The position numbers and the translations under genes were made by a program. From contig JADGCE010000003.1 of assembly GCA_015229095.1 (NCBI GenBank), forward strand, positions 22,014-50,810: a stretch of DNA of 28,797 nt. The letters run 5' to 3'. The notes under the pieces are model-generated. The model saw only the letters and a program-made list of their open reading frames with translations, did no database searches and was not told the DNA's origin. The stretch's first letter is position 1; every line of letters starts with the position of its first letter. This DNA comes from Magnetococcales bacterium. Its GTDB lineage: Bacteria > Pseudomonadota > Magnetococcia > Magnetococcales > Magnetaquicoccaceae. Positions 15,746-23,239 of the stretch are shown in pieces.

Positions 15746-16816
15746 ATGTCGAAGCCTGCCTTTTTGATTACCATCGACACCGAAGGGGATTATCTGTGGG
15801 GGGCGCCCCGTCCCATGACGACACGCAATGTCCATTATTTGCCCCGTTTTCAGGCCCTGTGTGAACGATATGGCCTGCGTCCCACCTGGTTGACCGATTA
15901 TGAGATGGCCTGCGATCCTTGCTATCAGACCTTTGCCCGCACCGTGCTGGAACGCGATGCCGGGGAGGTGGGCATGCATCTGCACGCCTGGAACTCGCCG
16001 CCGTTGCACCATACCCTGACGGATGAGGATGCCCGTCATCACACCTACCTGATGGAATATCCGGAAGGGGTGATGCGGGAAAAGATCGGCCATCTGACCC
16101 ATCTGTTGGAGTCGTTGTTGGGATGCAAGATGCTCAGCCATCGGGCGGGACGCTGGGGGTTTGACGCCACCTATGCCCGTCTGCTGGTGGAGCAGGGTTA
16201 TCGGGTGGATTGTTCGGTCACCCCCCATCTCTCCTGGCAGCAGGCGTTGGGTGATCCGCAGGGTCAGGGTGGCAGCGATTATCGAAACTTTCCTGAACAG
16301 CCCTATTATATGGATCTGACGGCCATCCATCGCGCAGGGGATTCGCCCCTGTTGCAGGTGCCTGTTTCAATCCGCAAAACCCCCTTTTTTGCGCTGCGGC
16401 AGCAGCTGCAACGCCTGGAGGAGGCCATGCCGGCCCCGATCAAAAAGGGGCGCATCCTCCGTTGGCCCTTCCGCATCGCCTATCGTCTGCTGCCGGAGAT
16501 CCACTGGTTGCGGCCCAACGGTCGCAACCGGAATGGTATGCGTGCCGTGCTGCATGCCATTCAACAGGCCGGGGAACCCTGTGCGGAATTCATGTTGCAC
16601 TCGTCGGAATTGATGCCCGGCGGCAGCCCGACCTTTGCAACCGAAGCGGCCATTGACCGATTGTATGCCGATCTGGAGCTGTTGTTTGCCTCGGTGGCCG
16701 ACCATTTTCAGGGTCAAACCCTCGCCGAGTTTTCTGCGACCTTCCGGAAAAGGGCGGAGGAGCCGGGGAGTGGCCATGCCTGTGGCGAGCGCATGCCCCG
16801 CCATGCCGATGTGTGA
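15746..16816 (+). CDS. Polysaccharide deacetylase (NodB)-like protein
   Basis: A 356-residue protein of the NodB/carbohydrate esterase 4-like beta/alpha barrel group. FLITIDTEGDYLWG (6-19) gives the catalytic/metal aspartates (Asp11, Asp15). EVGMHLHAW (74-82) supplies a paired-His metal site (His78, His80), and HRAGRWGFD near 131-139 matches the motif III arginine block. It probably removes an acetyl group from an N-acetyl sugar on a metal centre. No signal peptide is seen, so it would act in the cytoplasm, perhaps on a lipid-linked precursor. It follows the GNAT-like gene by two bases and precedes rlmD by 15. The C-terminal 30 residues are poorly conserved-looking and charged. Confidence 0.78.
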   Translation: MSKPAFLITIDTEGDYLWGAPRPMTTRNVHYLPRFQALCERYGLRPTWLTDYEMACDPCYQTFARTVLERDAGEVGMHLHAWNSPPLHHTLTDEDARHHTYLMEYPEGVMREKIGHLTHLLESLLGCKMLSHRAGRWGFDATYARLLVEQGYRVDCSVTPHLSWQQALGDPQGQGGSDYRNFPEQPYYMDLTAIHRAGDSPLLQVPVSIRKTPFFALRQQLQRLEEAMPAPIKKGRILRWPFRIAYRLLPEIHWLRPNGRNRNGMRAVLHAIQQAGEPCAEFMLHSSELMPGGSPTFATEAAIDRLYADLELLFASVADHFQGQTLAEFSATFRKRAEEPGSGHACGERMPRHADV

Positions 16817-16831
16817 CGGGGAGATCAAACG

Positions 16832-18133
16832 GTGACCAGTCAGGAGCGCATCCCCCTGCAGATTGAAAAAATAGTGCCGCGTGGATTGGGACTGGGGTTT
16901 CATGAGGGGAGGGCGGTTTTTGTACCGTTTACCGCTCCCGGTGACCGCATTGTGGCCGAGGTGACCAAACGGCAATCGGGATCCCTGTTTGCCCGTTGTG
17001 TCGAGATGGTGCAGCCGGGTGCCCAGCGCGTTGAGCCGGCCTGTCCCCTTTTTACCCGTTGTGGCGGCTGCCAGTTGCGTCACTTGAGCGGGTGGTCGCA
17101 ACGGCAGATCAAGGGGGATTTTGTTCGGGAAACGCTGAGCAGATTTCCCAATTTACGGGATGTGGAGCCGTTGCCGACCTGGGCGGCGGCGGCAACAGAG
17201 GATGGCTATCGTTGCCGGGTCGGTTTCAAGGTGCGTTGGGTCGGTTCCCGCCTGTTGTTGGGATTTTTTCAAACCGCCTCCCATCACCTGGTGGATTTGC
17301 CCGACGATTGTCCGGTGTTGGAGCGGCGGTTGAATCGTCTGATCGCGCCCTTGCGCCCGTTGATCGGCGGGCTTTCCCTGCGCCAGCAGTTGCCCCAGGT
17401 GGATGCCGTGGTTGGGGAGGAGGGGGTCGGCATGATGTTTCATTTTCTGGCGGCACCCACCGAGGCGGACCGGGAGCAGTTGCAGCGGTTTGCCGGGGAA
17501 CAGGGCGTCGTGCAACTGTGGGTGCAACAAGGGCGCAAGTCCGGCATGCGTCCTGTGGTGCAGAGGGGTGCTCTGTATTATGCGCTGGAGCCGTACAAAG
17601 TGGCCTTTCATCCGGGGGATTTTACCCAGGCCCACCAGGCGGGCAATCTTTTGCTGGTTCAGGAGGCCATGCGGTTGGGAGGCAGCGGGGCGGTGGCCTG
17701 GGATCTGTTTTGCGGGGTGGGCAATTTTACCCTGCCCCTGGCGCGGCAGTTTGCCCAGGTGTTGGGGGTGGAGGGCTATGCCCCGGCATTGCAACGGGCC
17801 GCTGTCAACGCCAAACAGTGCCAGGGGGGCAGGATTTTTTTCCAGGCAGCCGATCTGTTTCAGGAGCAGGGGATCGCTCTCCTGGCCCGTCAACCCATGG
17901 CCGATCTGGTCCTGTTGGATCCTCCCAGGGAGGGTGCCCTGCTGCTGGTAAAATGGCTGCTGGGTAGGCCACCGGCAAGGGTGCTCTATATTTCCTGCAA
18001 TCCGGCCACCTTTGCCCGTGATGCAGCCATCCTGGTACAGGGTGGTTTTTGCCTGGAGAGCGTGCAACCGCTGGATCTGTTTCCCCATACCGCTCATCTG
18101 GAGCTGATCGCCCTGTTTGTGCGCCGCAGATAG
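16832..18133 (+). CDS. rlmD: 23S rRNA (uracil-1939-C5)-methyltransferase RlmD
   Basis: A 433-residue SAM-dependent RNA m5U methyltransferase of the RumA/RlmD group. An N-terminal TRAM-type OB domain (about 8-65) precedes the iron-sulfur cysteines C71, C77, C80 and C160 (C-x5-C-x2-C...C). The SAM motif is DLFCGVGNFTLPLA (about 288-301), then LLDPPREG, and the nucleophile lies in YISCNPATFARD (Cys about 392). All residues expected for activity are present. Start: GTG at 16832, behind GGGGAG; an ATG is not available near the N-terminal TRAM strand. It is the last gene of the plus-strand unit and converges on the DUF4915 gene 22 bases away. Confidence 0.93.
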   Translation: MTSQERIPLQIEKIVPRGLGLGFHEGRAVFVPFTAPGDRIVAEVTKRQSGSLFARCVEMVQPGAQRVEPACPLFTRCGGCQLRHLSGWSQRQIKGDFVRETLSRFPNLRDVEPLPTWAAAATEDGYRCRVGFKVRWVGSRLLLGFFQTASHHLVDLPDDCPVLERRLNRLIAPLRPLIGGLSLRQQLPQVDAVVGEEGVGMMFHFLAAPTEADREQLQRFAGEQGVVQLWVQQGRKSGMRPVVQRGALYYALEPYKVAFHPGDFTQAHQAGNLLLVQEAMRLGGSGAVAWDLFCGVGNFTLPLARQFAQVLGVEGYAPALQRAAVNAKQCQGGRIFFQAADLFQEQGIALLARQPMADLVLLDPPREGALLLVKWLLGRPPARVLYISCNPATFARDAAILVQGGFCLESVQPLDLFPHTAHLELIALFVRRR

Positions 18134-18154
18134 CGCAGGGGCGCGGAGGGAGGG

Positions 18155-19210
18155 TCAGGGTTCCACGCTGAGCACACGCCGGATTTCGTCGCTTTTGAAG
18201 CCCAGGGCCATGGGACGGCGGACCTGGGGCAGGGTCACCACATCATACAACTCCTCCACGACCCCCTCGATACGCAACCAATGCGGGGCATCCCCTGTTC
18301 TCAGGTCGATAATCTGGATACCGCAGCGGGGTTCCGCATGGCGCGCCTTGAGCAGATCATCCAGGGGCAGGCCGCTGAAGGTTTTGTTGTGGCGCGGTTT
18401 GGAGAGGCCCACCAGGGCAAAATGGCCATGCAGGCTCAGGCCACGCAGATAGCCGGGGCAAAAACAGACCGGTTCAAAGCGTCCGGCCTGCAGATCGGCA
18501 TAGCCAAACTCGCCGGTGCCGGAGTTGAGCAGCCAGAGTTTGCCATTGTGCCAACGGGGCGAGTGGGGCATGGAGAGACCGCGCAGGACAATTTCGTTTT
18601 GCTCGACATCCATCACAATGCCTCCATGGGCGCGATGCTCACGCCAACCATCCACCACATCGGCAGCGCTGACGGCGGTGACATAGGCGGCCCGACCCTC
18701 TTTCATGGCCAGACCATTGAGATGACAGCGGTCTTCCGCCGCCAGCTTGCTGAGAAAGGGCGGTTGCCAGAGAGGCTTGAAACTGTGGGTTTCGCTCAGG
18801 GTGGCAAGGCAGCCGAACAGCGTATTGATAAACAGCAGACGACCATCGCCATCAACGGCCATGTCATGGATATCCAGGTCGCCGGTGGTATAACCCACCT
18901 GGGGCAGATAGAGACGATCAAAGCCATCCTGCTGCTGACCGGCGGCAAAGACATTTTCAAAACGCCAAACCTGGTATAGACTGCTCATGTAAAGGCCGTT
19001 GTCTGTGGCACACAGTCCCATGCAGCGGTTGAATGTACGCTCAAAGACAGACAGCTCCTGGTTGGGTTTCAGCCCCAGGAAAAAGAGCTTGCCGATCTGG
19101 TAGGTGGTGAAGGCCAGCGAAAGATTTTGTTCCGCCATCCAGGCCAGCAGTTGCCGGGAGGTGGTGATTTCCAGAGAGGGTGTCGTGGCCGGGGTGGTGA
19201 TCTGTTCCAT
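18155..19210 (-). CDS. TIGR03032/DUF4915 family protein of unknown function
   Basis: A 351-residue protein that I place in the TIGR03032/DUF4915 family. Repeated blade-like segments (DIHDMAVDGDGRLLFINT, CHLNGLAMKEGRAAYVTAV, MPHSPRWHNGKLWLLNSGTGE, YLRGLSLHGHFALVGLSKPR) suggest a six-bladed beta-propeller fold. No signal peptide or membrane segment is visible. Its biochemical role is unknown; the family's conserved HD, NG and SPRW positions hint at a metal or ligand site in the propeller centre, but that is a guess. Start: ATG at 19210 with AGGA nine bases upstream; the reading continuing to 19972 lies inside tatD on the other strand and is rejected. It is divergent from tatD (111 bases between starts). 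Confidence 0.8.
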   Translation of the reverse strand: MEQITTPATTPSLEITTSRQLLAWMAEQNLSLAFTTYQIGKLFFLGLKPNQELSVFERTFNRCMGLCATDNGLYMSSLYQVWRFENVFAAGQQQDGFDRLYLPQVGYTTGDLDIHDMAVDGDGRLLFINTLFGCLATLSETHSFKPLWQPPFLSKLAAEDRCHLNGLAMKEGRAAYVTAVSAADVVDGWREHRAHGGIVMDVEQNEIVLRGLSMPHSPRWHNGKLWLLNSGTGEFGYADLQAGRFEPVCFCPGYLRGLSLHGHFALVGLSKPRHNKTFSGLPLDDLLKARHAEPRCGIQIIDLRTGDAPHWLRIEGVVEELYDVVTLPQVRRPMALGFKSDEIRRVLSVEP

Positions 19211-19321
19211 GATGGGGTTTCCTGTGCAGCATGAAGGTGAGAACCGGCTCCAGTGTAGCAGAGGGTATTCTGCGTGGCACGGGCTGTCATGCCTCTCTCC
19301 GTGCCCCCTGCTCTGCGGACC

Positions 19322-20092
19322 ATGATTGACACCCATTGCCATCTGGATCAGCCGGTTTTTGCGACCGACCGGGAAGCGGTCCTGGCCCGCAGCCGTCAGG
19401 CGGGTGTGCGGGAGTGGGTGGTGCCTGCCATTCGTCTGGAGGATTTTCCGAATCTGGTCGCCCTGCGCGCCCCCTCTCTGCACATTGCCCTGGGGTTGCA
19501 CCCCCTCTTTACCCCGTCTCATCCGGCGGATGGGGTGGCCCGGTTGGCCCAGTGGGTGGAGCGCTGTCGGCCCATCGCCATGGGTGAGATCGGTTTGGAT
19601 GCGCTGGCCTCCCATGCCACCCAACCGCTGCAGCAGGCCCTGTTTGATGCGCAACTGGATCTGGCCCGGCAGATGCGTCTGCCGCTTTTGCTGCATGTGC
19701 GCAAGGCCCACGATGCCGTTCTCGCCCGTTTGCGCCAGACCGCTTTTCCGTATGGGGGGATCGTGCATGCCTTCAGCGGTTCGCTGCAGCAGGCCCACAG
19801 CTATATTCGGATGGGCTTTTGCCTGGGGATGGGGGGTGTCGTGACCCATGCCCAGGCGGTGCGTGTGCGTCACGTGGCCGGCGCGGTGCCGGCCTCCTCC
19901 CTGGTGTTGGAGAGCGATGCCCCCGACCTGCCGCCCAGCGGCCACCGGGGGGAGCGCAACGAGCCCTGCCATTTACCCCTGGTGGTGCAGGCGTTGTCGG
20001 CGTTGCGCCAATCCTCTCCGGCGGAGATTCAGTCGATCACCAGTCACAATGCCCGGTTGGTTTTGGGTTTGCCGGAAAAGGATCAAAACTAA
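19322..20092 (+). CDS. TatD-family metal-dependent hydrolase (putative DNase)
   Basis: A 256-residue TIM-barrel amidohydrolase of the TatD group. It opens with MIDTHCHLD, giving metal ligands His5 and His7. GEIGLD (about 91-96) carries the bridging Glu, LLLHVRKAH and IVHAFSGS carry two more His, and LESDAPDLPP carries the last Asp. All metal-binding positions are therefore present. TatD proteins act as 3'-5' exonucleases or deoxyribonucleases in the cytoplasm. Start ATG at 19322 is preferred because the family begins at this motif; upstream in-frame starts at 19274 and 19289 exist, but the extra residues match nothing. The stop TAA overlaps the tcdA ATG by one base (TAATG). Confidence 0.92.
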   Translation: MIDTHCHLDQPVFATDREAVLARSRQAGVREWVVPAIRLEDFPNLVALRAPSLHIALGLHPLFTPSHPADGVARLAQWVERCRPIAMGEIGLDALASHATQPLQQALFDAQLDLARQMRLPLLLHVRKAHDAVLARLRQTAFPYGGIVHAFSGSLQQAHSYIRMGFCLGMGGVVTHAQAVRVRHVAGAVPASSLVLESDAPDLPPSGHRGERNEPCHLPLVVQALSALRQSSPAEIQSITSHNARLVLGLPEKDQN

Positions 20093-20847
20093 TGGCACAA
20101 GGCGCGCAGAGCGGGCTGTATGAGCGGACCCGGATTCTGGTGGGGGAGGCGGGTATTGCACGCTTGCAGCAGGCCCATGTTCTGGTGGCGGGTTTGGGCG
20201 GGGTGGGTGGTTTTGCCGCCGAATGTTTGGTGCGGGCGGGGGTTGGCCGTTTGACCCTGGTGGATGACGATGTGGTCTCCCCCTCCAATCTGAACCGGCA
20301 GTTGCCGGCCACCGAGGAGAGCATGGGGCAAAAAAAGGGGGCCGTCATGATGCAACGGCTGGCGGCCATCCATCCCGACTGCCGGTTGGAGTGGATCGAT
20401 CATTTTTTGACGCCGCAGAGCATCCCGGCCATCCTGGAGCGCACGGCACCCGACTGGGTGTTGGATGCCATCGATTCGCTCAATTGCAAGGTGGCTTTGA
20501 TCCTGGAGGCGCGGGCGCGGGGCTGGCCGGTGGCCAGCAGCATGGGCGCAGGGGGACGATTGGATCCCAGTCGTCTGGTGGTCAGCGACGTGATGGATAC
20601 CAGCGGCTGTCCCCTGGCGCGGGAGGTGAGGATTCGCCTGCGGCGGCGGGGGTGTGGCCGGGGGGTTGTTGCCGTCTGGTCCAACGAGCCCCCGCTGCCC
20701 CACGCGCCCCTGGCCCCAACCGAGCAGGGGCGCAGTCGGGTTGTCAACGGCACCATCAGTTATCTGCCCGCCTTGTTCGGTGCAACCCTGGCAGGGGTGA
20801 TCGTCCGCACGCTCTTGCACGCCCCTCCAGTCGCGCCCGCAGGTTGA
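20092..20847 (+). CDS. tcdA: tRNA threonylcarbamoyladenosine dehydratase TcdA
   Basis: A 251-residue E1-like (ThiF/MoeB) protein of the TcdA/CsdL branch. It cyclises t6A37 in ANN-decoding tRNAs using ATP. The nucleotide-binding GLGGVGG is at residues 34-40, LVDDDVVSPSNLNRQ at 56-70 with the conserved Arg, then a KKGAVMMQRLAAIHPDC block near 82-97 and CPLAREVRIRLRRRG typical of TcdA rather than MoeB. No zinc CxxC pairs are seen, consistent with TcdA. The ATG at 20092 overlaps the tatD stop by one base, so the two are translationally coupled. The end is followed by a repeat-rich 125-base gap shared with the convergent CHAD gene. Confidence 0.88.
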   Translation: MAQGAQSGLYERTRILVGEAGIARLQQAHVLVAGLGGVGGFAAECLVRAGVGRLTLVDDDVVSPSNLNRQLPATEESMGQKKGAVMMQRLAAIHPDCRLEWIDHFLTPQSIPAILERTAPDWVLDAIDSLNCKVALILEARARGWPVASSMGAGGRLDPSRLVVSDVMDTSGCPLAREVRIRLRRRGCGRGVVAVWSNEPPLPHAPLAPTEQGRSRVVNGTISYLPALFGATLAGVIVRTLLHAPPVAPAG

Positions 20848-20878
20848 CGTCGGCCCCGATCGATCGTTGATTACGGAT

Positions 20879-20942
20879 CCAGGGGGATTATCCCCCTGGT
20901 GGGTCCGGGGCAGGGCCCTGGTGGGGTCGGGGCAAAGCCCCC
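20879..20942. repeat. Hairpin-forming GC-rich repeat between convergent genes
   Basis: A perfect inverted repeat CCAGGGGG-ATTAT-CCCCCTGG spans 20879-20899. Overlapping it, two tandem 22-base copies (20894-20915 and 20916-20937, 18 of 22 identical) follow, the second ending in GGGGC-AAA-GCCCC (20929-20941). The cluster lies between the stops of tcdA and the CHAD gene and could end transcription from both sides, although neither side has a T-run. It looks like a dispersed intergenic repeat family. Confidence 0.6.
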
Positions 20943-20972
20943 ATCGTGGACGAAACGACAATCAAGGCCCGG

Positions 20973-21905
20973 TTATCGCTTACGCCAGGGAGAAACAGTT
21001 CTGGAAAACTGTTTCCAGGGGGCAGCCAGTTGTTTGCGAATATCGGCACTCTGATAGCCGCGCCAGCCGATCAGGGCACCGGCATAGCGCATGGCCTCCG
21101 GGTCGTTGTTGCCGGCGAGGAGGCTGTCCAACAGGTGTGGCATGACCGCCACATCGTTCATGACACCCAGCAATCCCTGGACATTTTTGAGTTGCAGGGT
21201 AAACTCCGCCATCCCTTTGGGATCAAACAGGGCTGAGAAAAATTCGGTGGCATAGCGCAATTTTTTGCATTCGATGCGCAGTTGGTGCAGCGCCTCGTCG
21301 GAGAGACTCTCCAGGGAGGCCCCGGTCGCCAGCGCGACCGACATGCGCTTGCCCAGCACGGTTTTGGCATAACGGACGATCCCGGTTCCCATGTTGGCCC
21401 GGACCTCGGAGGGCATATCCACCTGGAACCAGCCATGCACCGTGATCCATTGGTCAAAGTGGGTGGCAAAGGCCTTATAGCGGTCGCTGTCCAGCAGGAG
21501 ACGCAGGCGGGCATAGGCCGCATCCTGATGCTGCAGTGCCAACGCCCGGATCTTCTCCTCGCCCCCTGGCAGGGGCAATTTGCCGGCCACCTCCGTTAAC
21601 CCTTCGGCGATAAAAACATCCAGATCCCGGGCAGGCCCAAACTCGCTGGCCACCCAGCGCATCTCCTCATTCCAGGGGTCGGTGATCGTCCGGGGGATGG
21701 CCTTGCGAAAAATGGAGATGGCAGAGCGCAACCGACGCAGAGCCACCCGGACCTGATGGACCCCCTCAATATCTTGGCGGTCGTAGGCAACGGGTATCCA
21801 TTGGACCATGTCGTCAAAGTTGTGGCGCAGGATGGCCGCAAATGCCTCATTGACACTCTGCTTGGGGGATAAAACAATTGCTTTTTTAATAGGTGGAAGA
21901 GCCAT
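20973..21905 (-). CDS. CHAD-domain protein
   Basis: A 310-residue all-helical CHAD (conserved histidine alpha-helical) protein. The domain has two symmetric halves, each with its signature: HQVRVALRRLR with His50 (50-60), and HQLRIECKKLRYATEFF with His207 (207-223). The many Arg/Lys residues around the two histidines form the positively charged channel that binds inorganic polyphosphate in studied members. No N-terminal CYTH (triphosphatase) domain is present, so this is a stand-alone CHAD protein, expected to associate with polyphosphate granules. Start: ATG at 21905 with a GGAAAT site. A candidate promoter lies about 140 bases upstream. No polyphosphate kinase is in the window. Confidence 0.88.
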   Translation of the reverse strand: MALPPIKKAIVLSPKQSVNEAFAAILRHNFDDMVQWIPVAYDRQDIEGVHQVRVALRRLRSAISIFRKAIPRTITDPWNEEMRWVASEFGPARDLDVFIAEGLTEVAGKLPLPGGEEKIRALALQHQDAAYARLRLLLDSDRYKAFATHFDQWITVHGWFQVDMPSEVRANMGTGIVRYAKTVLGKRMSVALATGASLESLSDEALHQLRIECKKLRYATEFFSALFDPKGMAEFTLQLKNVQGLLGVMNDVAVMPHLLDSLLAGNNDPEAMRYAGALIGWRGYQSADIRKQLAAPWKQFSRTVSPWRKR

Positions 21906-22045
21906 GGTAATATTTCCGTTTTAAAAAGGTTTCGGGAGGGGCAGTGCCGCCCGCTGCGCACCTGTTGCTGCGTGCGTTGGACAGGGGCGTAGCGATCCGG
22001 GGGCAGACTGCCTGCCCTTTGGGACAAGTGACAACAAACGCGGCC

Positions 22046-22075
22046 ATACTAACACACGACAGGCCTCTCTGTCCA
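22046..22075 (-). promoter_or_regulatory. Predicted promoter of the CHAD gene
   Basis: On the minus strand TGGACA (22075-22070) and TAGTAT (22051-22046) are separated by 18 bases. The leader of about 135 bases contains GGGCAG-ACTGC-CTGCCC (22001-22017), a six-base hairpin. Confidence 0.35.
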
Positions 22076-22094
22076 CATATACCTCACAGCATAC

Positions 22095-22121
22095 CCGGGC
22101 AATCGCAACAGGATTGCCCGG
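22095..22121 (-). terminator. Hairpin downstream of the GAPDH gene
   Basis: CCGGGCAAT and ATTGCCCGG form a perfect nine-base stem with a nine-base loop, starting 21 bases after the GAPDH stop at 22142. No T-run follows on the minus strand (GTATGCTG), so it may protect the mRNA end or act with Rho rather than terminate alone. Confidence 0.45.
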
Positions 22122-22141
22122 CATCCCTCCCGACAAATGCT

Positions 22142-23167
22142 CTACGCGCGCAGAGAGTGCGCGACCGCATGCAACAGCTCCACCAGACGGTTGGTATAGC
22201 CGGTTTCGTTGTCATACCAGGCCAACACCTTGACGTGGGTGCCATCGATCACCTTGGTGGCCAGGGCATCCACGATGGCGGAGCGACTGTCGTTGTTGTA
22301 ATCGACGGAGACCAGAGGGGCGGTCTCATACCCCAGGATACCCCGCAGGGGGCCATCGGCCGCCTCTTGCAGCCATTGGTTGACCTCTGCCACGCAGGTG
22401 GTGCGCTGCACCTCGAACACCATGTCGGTCAAGGAGGCCGTGAGCACCGGCACCCGCACGGCCAAGCCATCGATTTTTCCCGCCAGTTCCGGAAAGATAT
22501 GGACGATGGCCTGGGCGGCGCTGGTGCTGGTGGGGATCATGGAAAGGTTGGCGGCCCGGGCACGACGCAGGTCGGGCCGGTATTGGTCGACAATGCCCTG
22601 GGTGTTGTTCATGCTGTGGATGGTGGTCAGGGAGGCCCGCCGGATACCCAGTTTTTGCAGGATCACCTGCACCACCGGAGCCAGACAGTTGGTGGTACAG
22701 GAGGCTGCGGTGACAATGGCGTGTCGGGTCGGATCATAGAGATGGTCATTGACGCCCATCACCACATGCAACACGGTTGGATCTGCCATGGGGCTGGAGA
22801 CCACCACTTTTTTGATGCCCTGGTCAAGATAGGGTTGCAAGGCCTGTCGGCTTTTGAACTGTCCAGAGCACTCGACCAGCACCTCCACGCCCTTTTGTTG
22901 CCAATCGACCTCCTGGGGTGTGCGAGCCATGCTGTAACCAATGGCCTGACCATCCACCACGATCTGTGTGGGTGTGCTCTCCACCGGTCGTGACCAGCGA
23001 CCATGGGTCGAATCGTGCATCAACAAATGGGCGGCACAGGCGGGATCCCCTGAAAGATCATTGATGTGAACAAATTCCAGTCCGGTTCCGGCCGGCCATT
23101 GCCATGCGGTACGCAGCACCATGCGCCCGATACGCCCGAACCCATTGATTCCCACGCGAATGGCCAT
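22142..23167 (-). CDS. Type I glyceraldehyde-3-phosphate dehydrogenase, ArsJ-associated-like subgroup
   Basis: A 341-residue NAD-dependent GAPDH. The Rossmann motif GINGFGRIGR (6-15), Asp37 in HINDL (NAD preference), the catalytic SCTTNC with Cys157 (156-161), His184 and WYDNE near the end are all intact, so it should be active on G3P. Several stretches differ from glycolytic GapA: AHLLMHDSTHGRW (46-58), IHSMNNTQ in place of IHSYTNDQ, TASLTDMVFEV in place of the NVSVVDL-type strand, and PLVSVDYNNDSRS. I recall these from the GAPDH group encoded with the ArsJ exporter, which makes 1-arseno-3-phosphoglycerate. No arsJ or arsR lies here, so a glycolytic role is also open. Start: ATG at 23167 behind GGAAGGAAAC; the leader carries a 13-base tandem repeat. 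Confidence 0.9.
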   Translation of the reverse strand: MAIRVGINGFGRIGRMVLRTAWQWPAGTGLEFVHINDLSGDPACAAHLLMHDSTHGRWSRPVESTPTQIVVDGQAIGYSMARTPQEVDWQQKGVEVLVECSGQFKSRQALQPYLDQGIKKVVVSSPMADPTVLHVVMGVNDHLYDPTRHAIVTAASCTTNCLAPVVQVILQKLGIRRASLTTIHSMNNTQGIVDQYRPDLRRARAANLSMIPTSTSAAQAIVHIFPELAGKIDGLAVRVPVLTASLTDMVFEVQRTTCVAEVNQWLQEAADGPLRGILGYETAPLVSVDYNNDSRSAIVDALATKVIDGTHVKVLAWYDNETGYTNRLVELLHAVAHSLRA

Positions 23168-23186
23168 GAATGTTTCCTTCCCTGTT

Positions 23187-23225
23187 TGACGATAAAGCCT
23201 GACGATAAAGCCTGACGATCAAGCG
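23187..23225. repeat. Three tandem 13-base repeats in the GAPDH leader
   Basis: TGACGATAAAGCC occurs at 23187-23199 and 23200-23212 (identical), then as TGACGATCAAGCG at 23213-23225 (two changes). The array lies between the endonuclease stop (23240) and the GAPDH ATG (23167), just upstream of its ribosome site. It could be a protein-binding array or a slippage product. Confidence 0.7.
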
Positions 23226-23239
23226 ATGGCAGCAAAACG

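Noticed and set aside
18110..18154. GCGCC/GGCGC pairing after rlmD as a terminator
   Set aside because: The stem is short, overlaps the stop codon region and has no T-run on either strand.
19211..19972. N-terminal extension of the DUF4915 frame to 605 residues
   Set aside because: The extension is antisense to tatD and unlike any protein; the ATG at 19210 has a good ribosome site.
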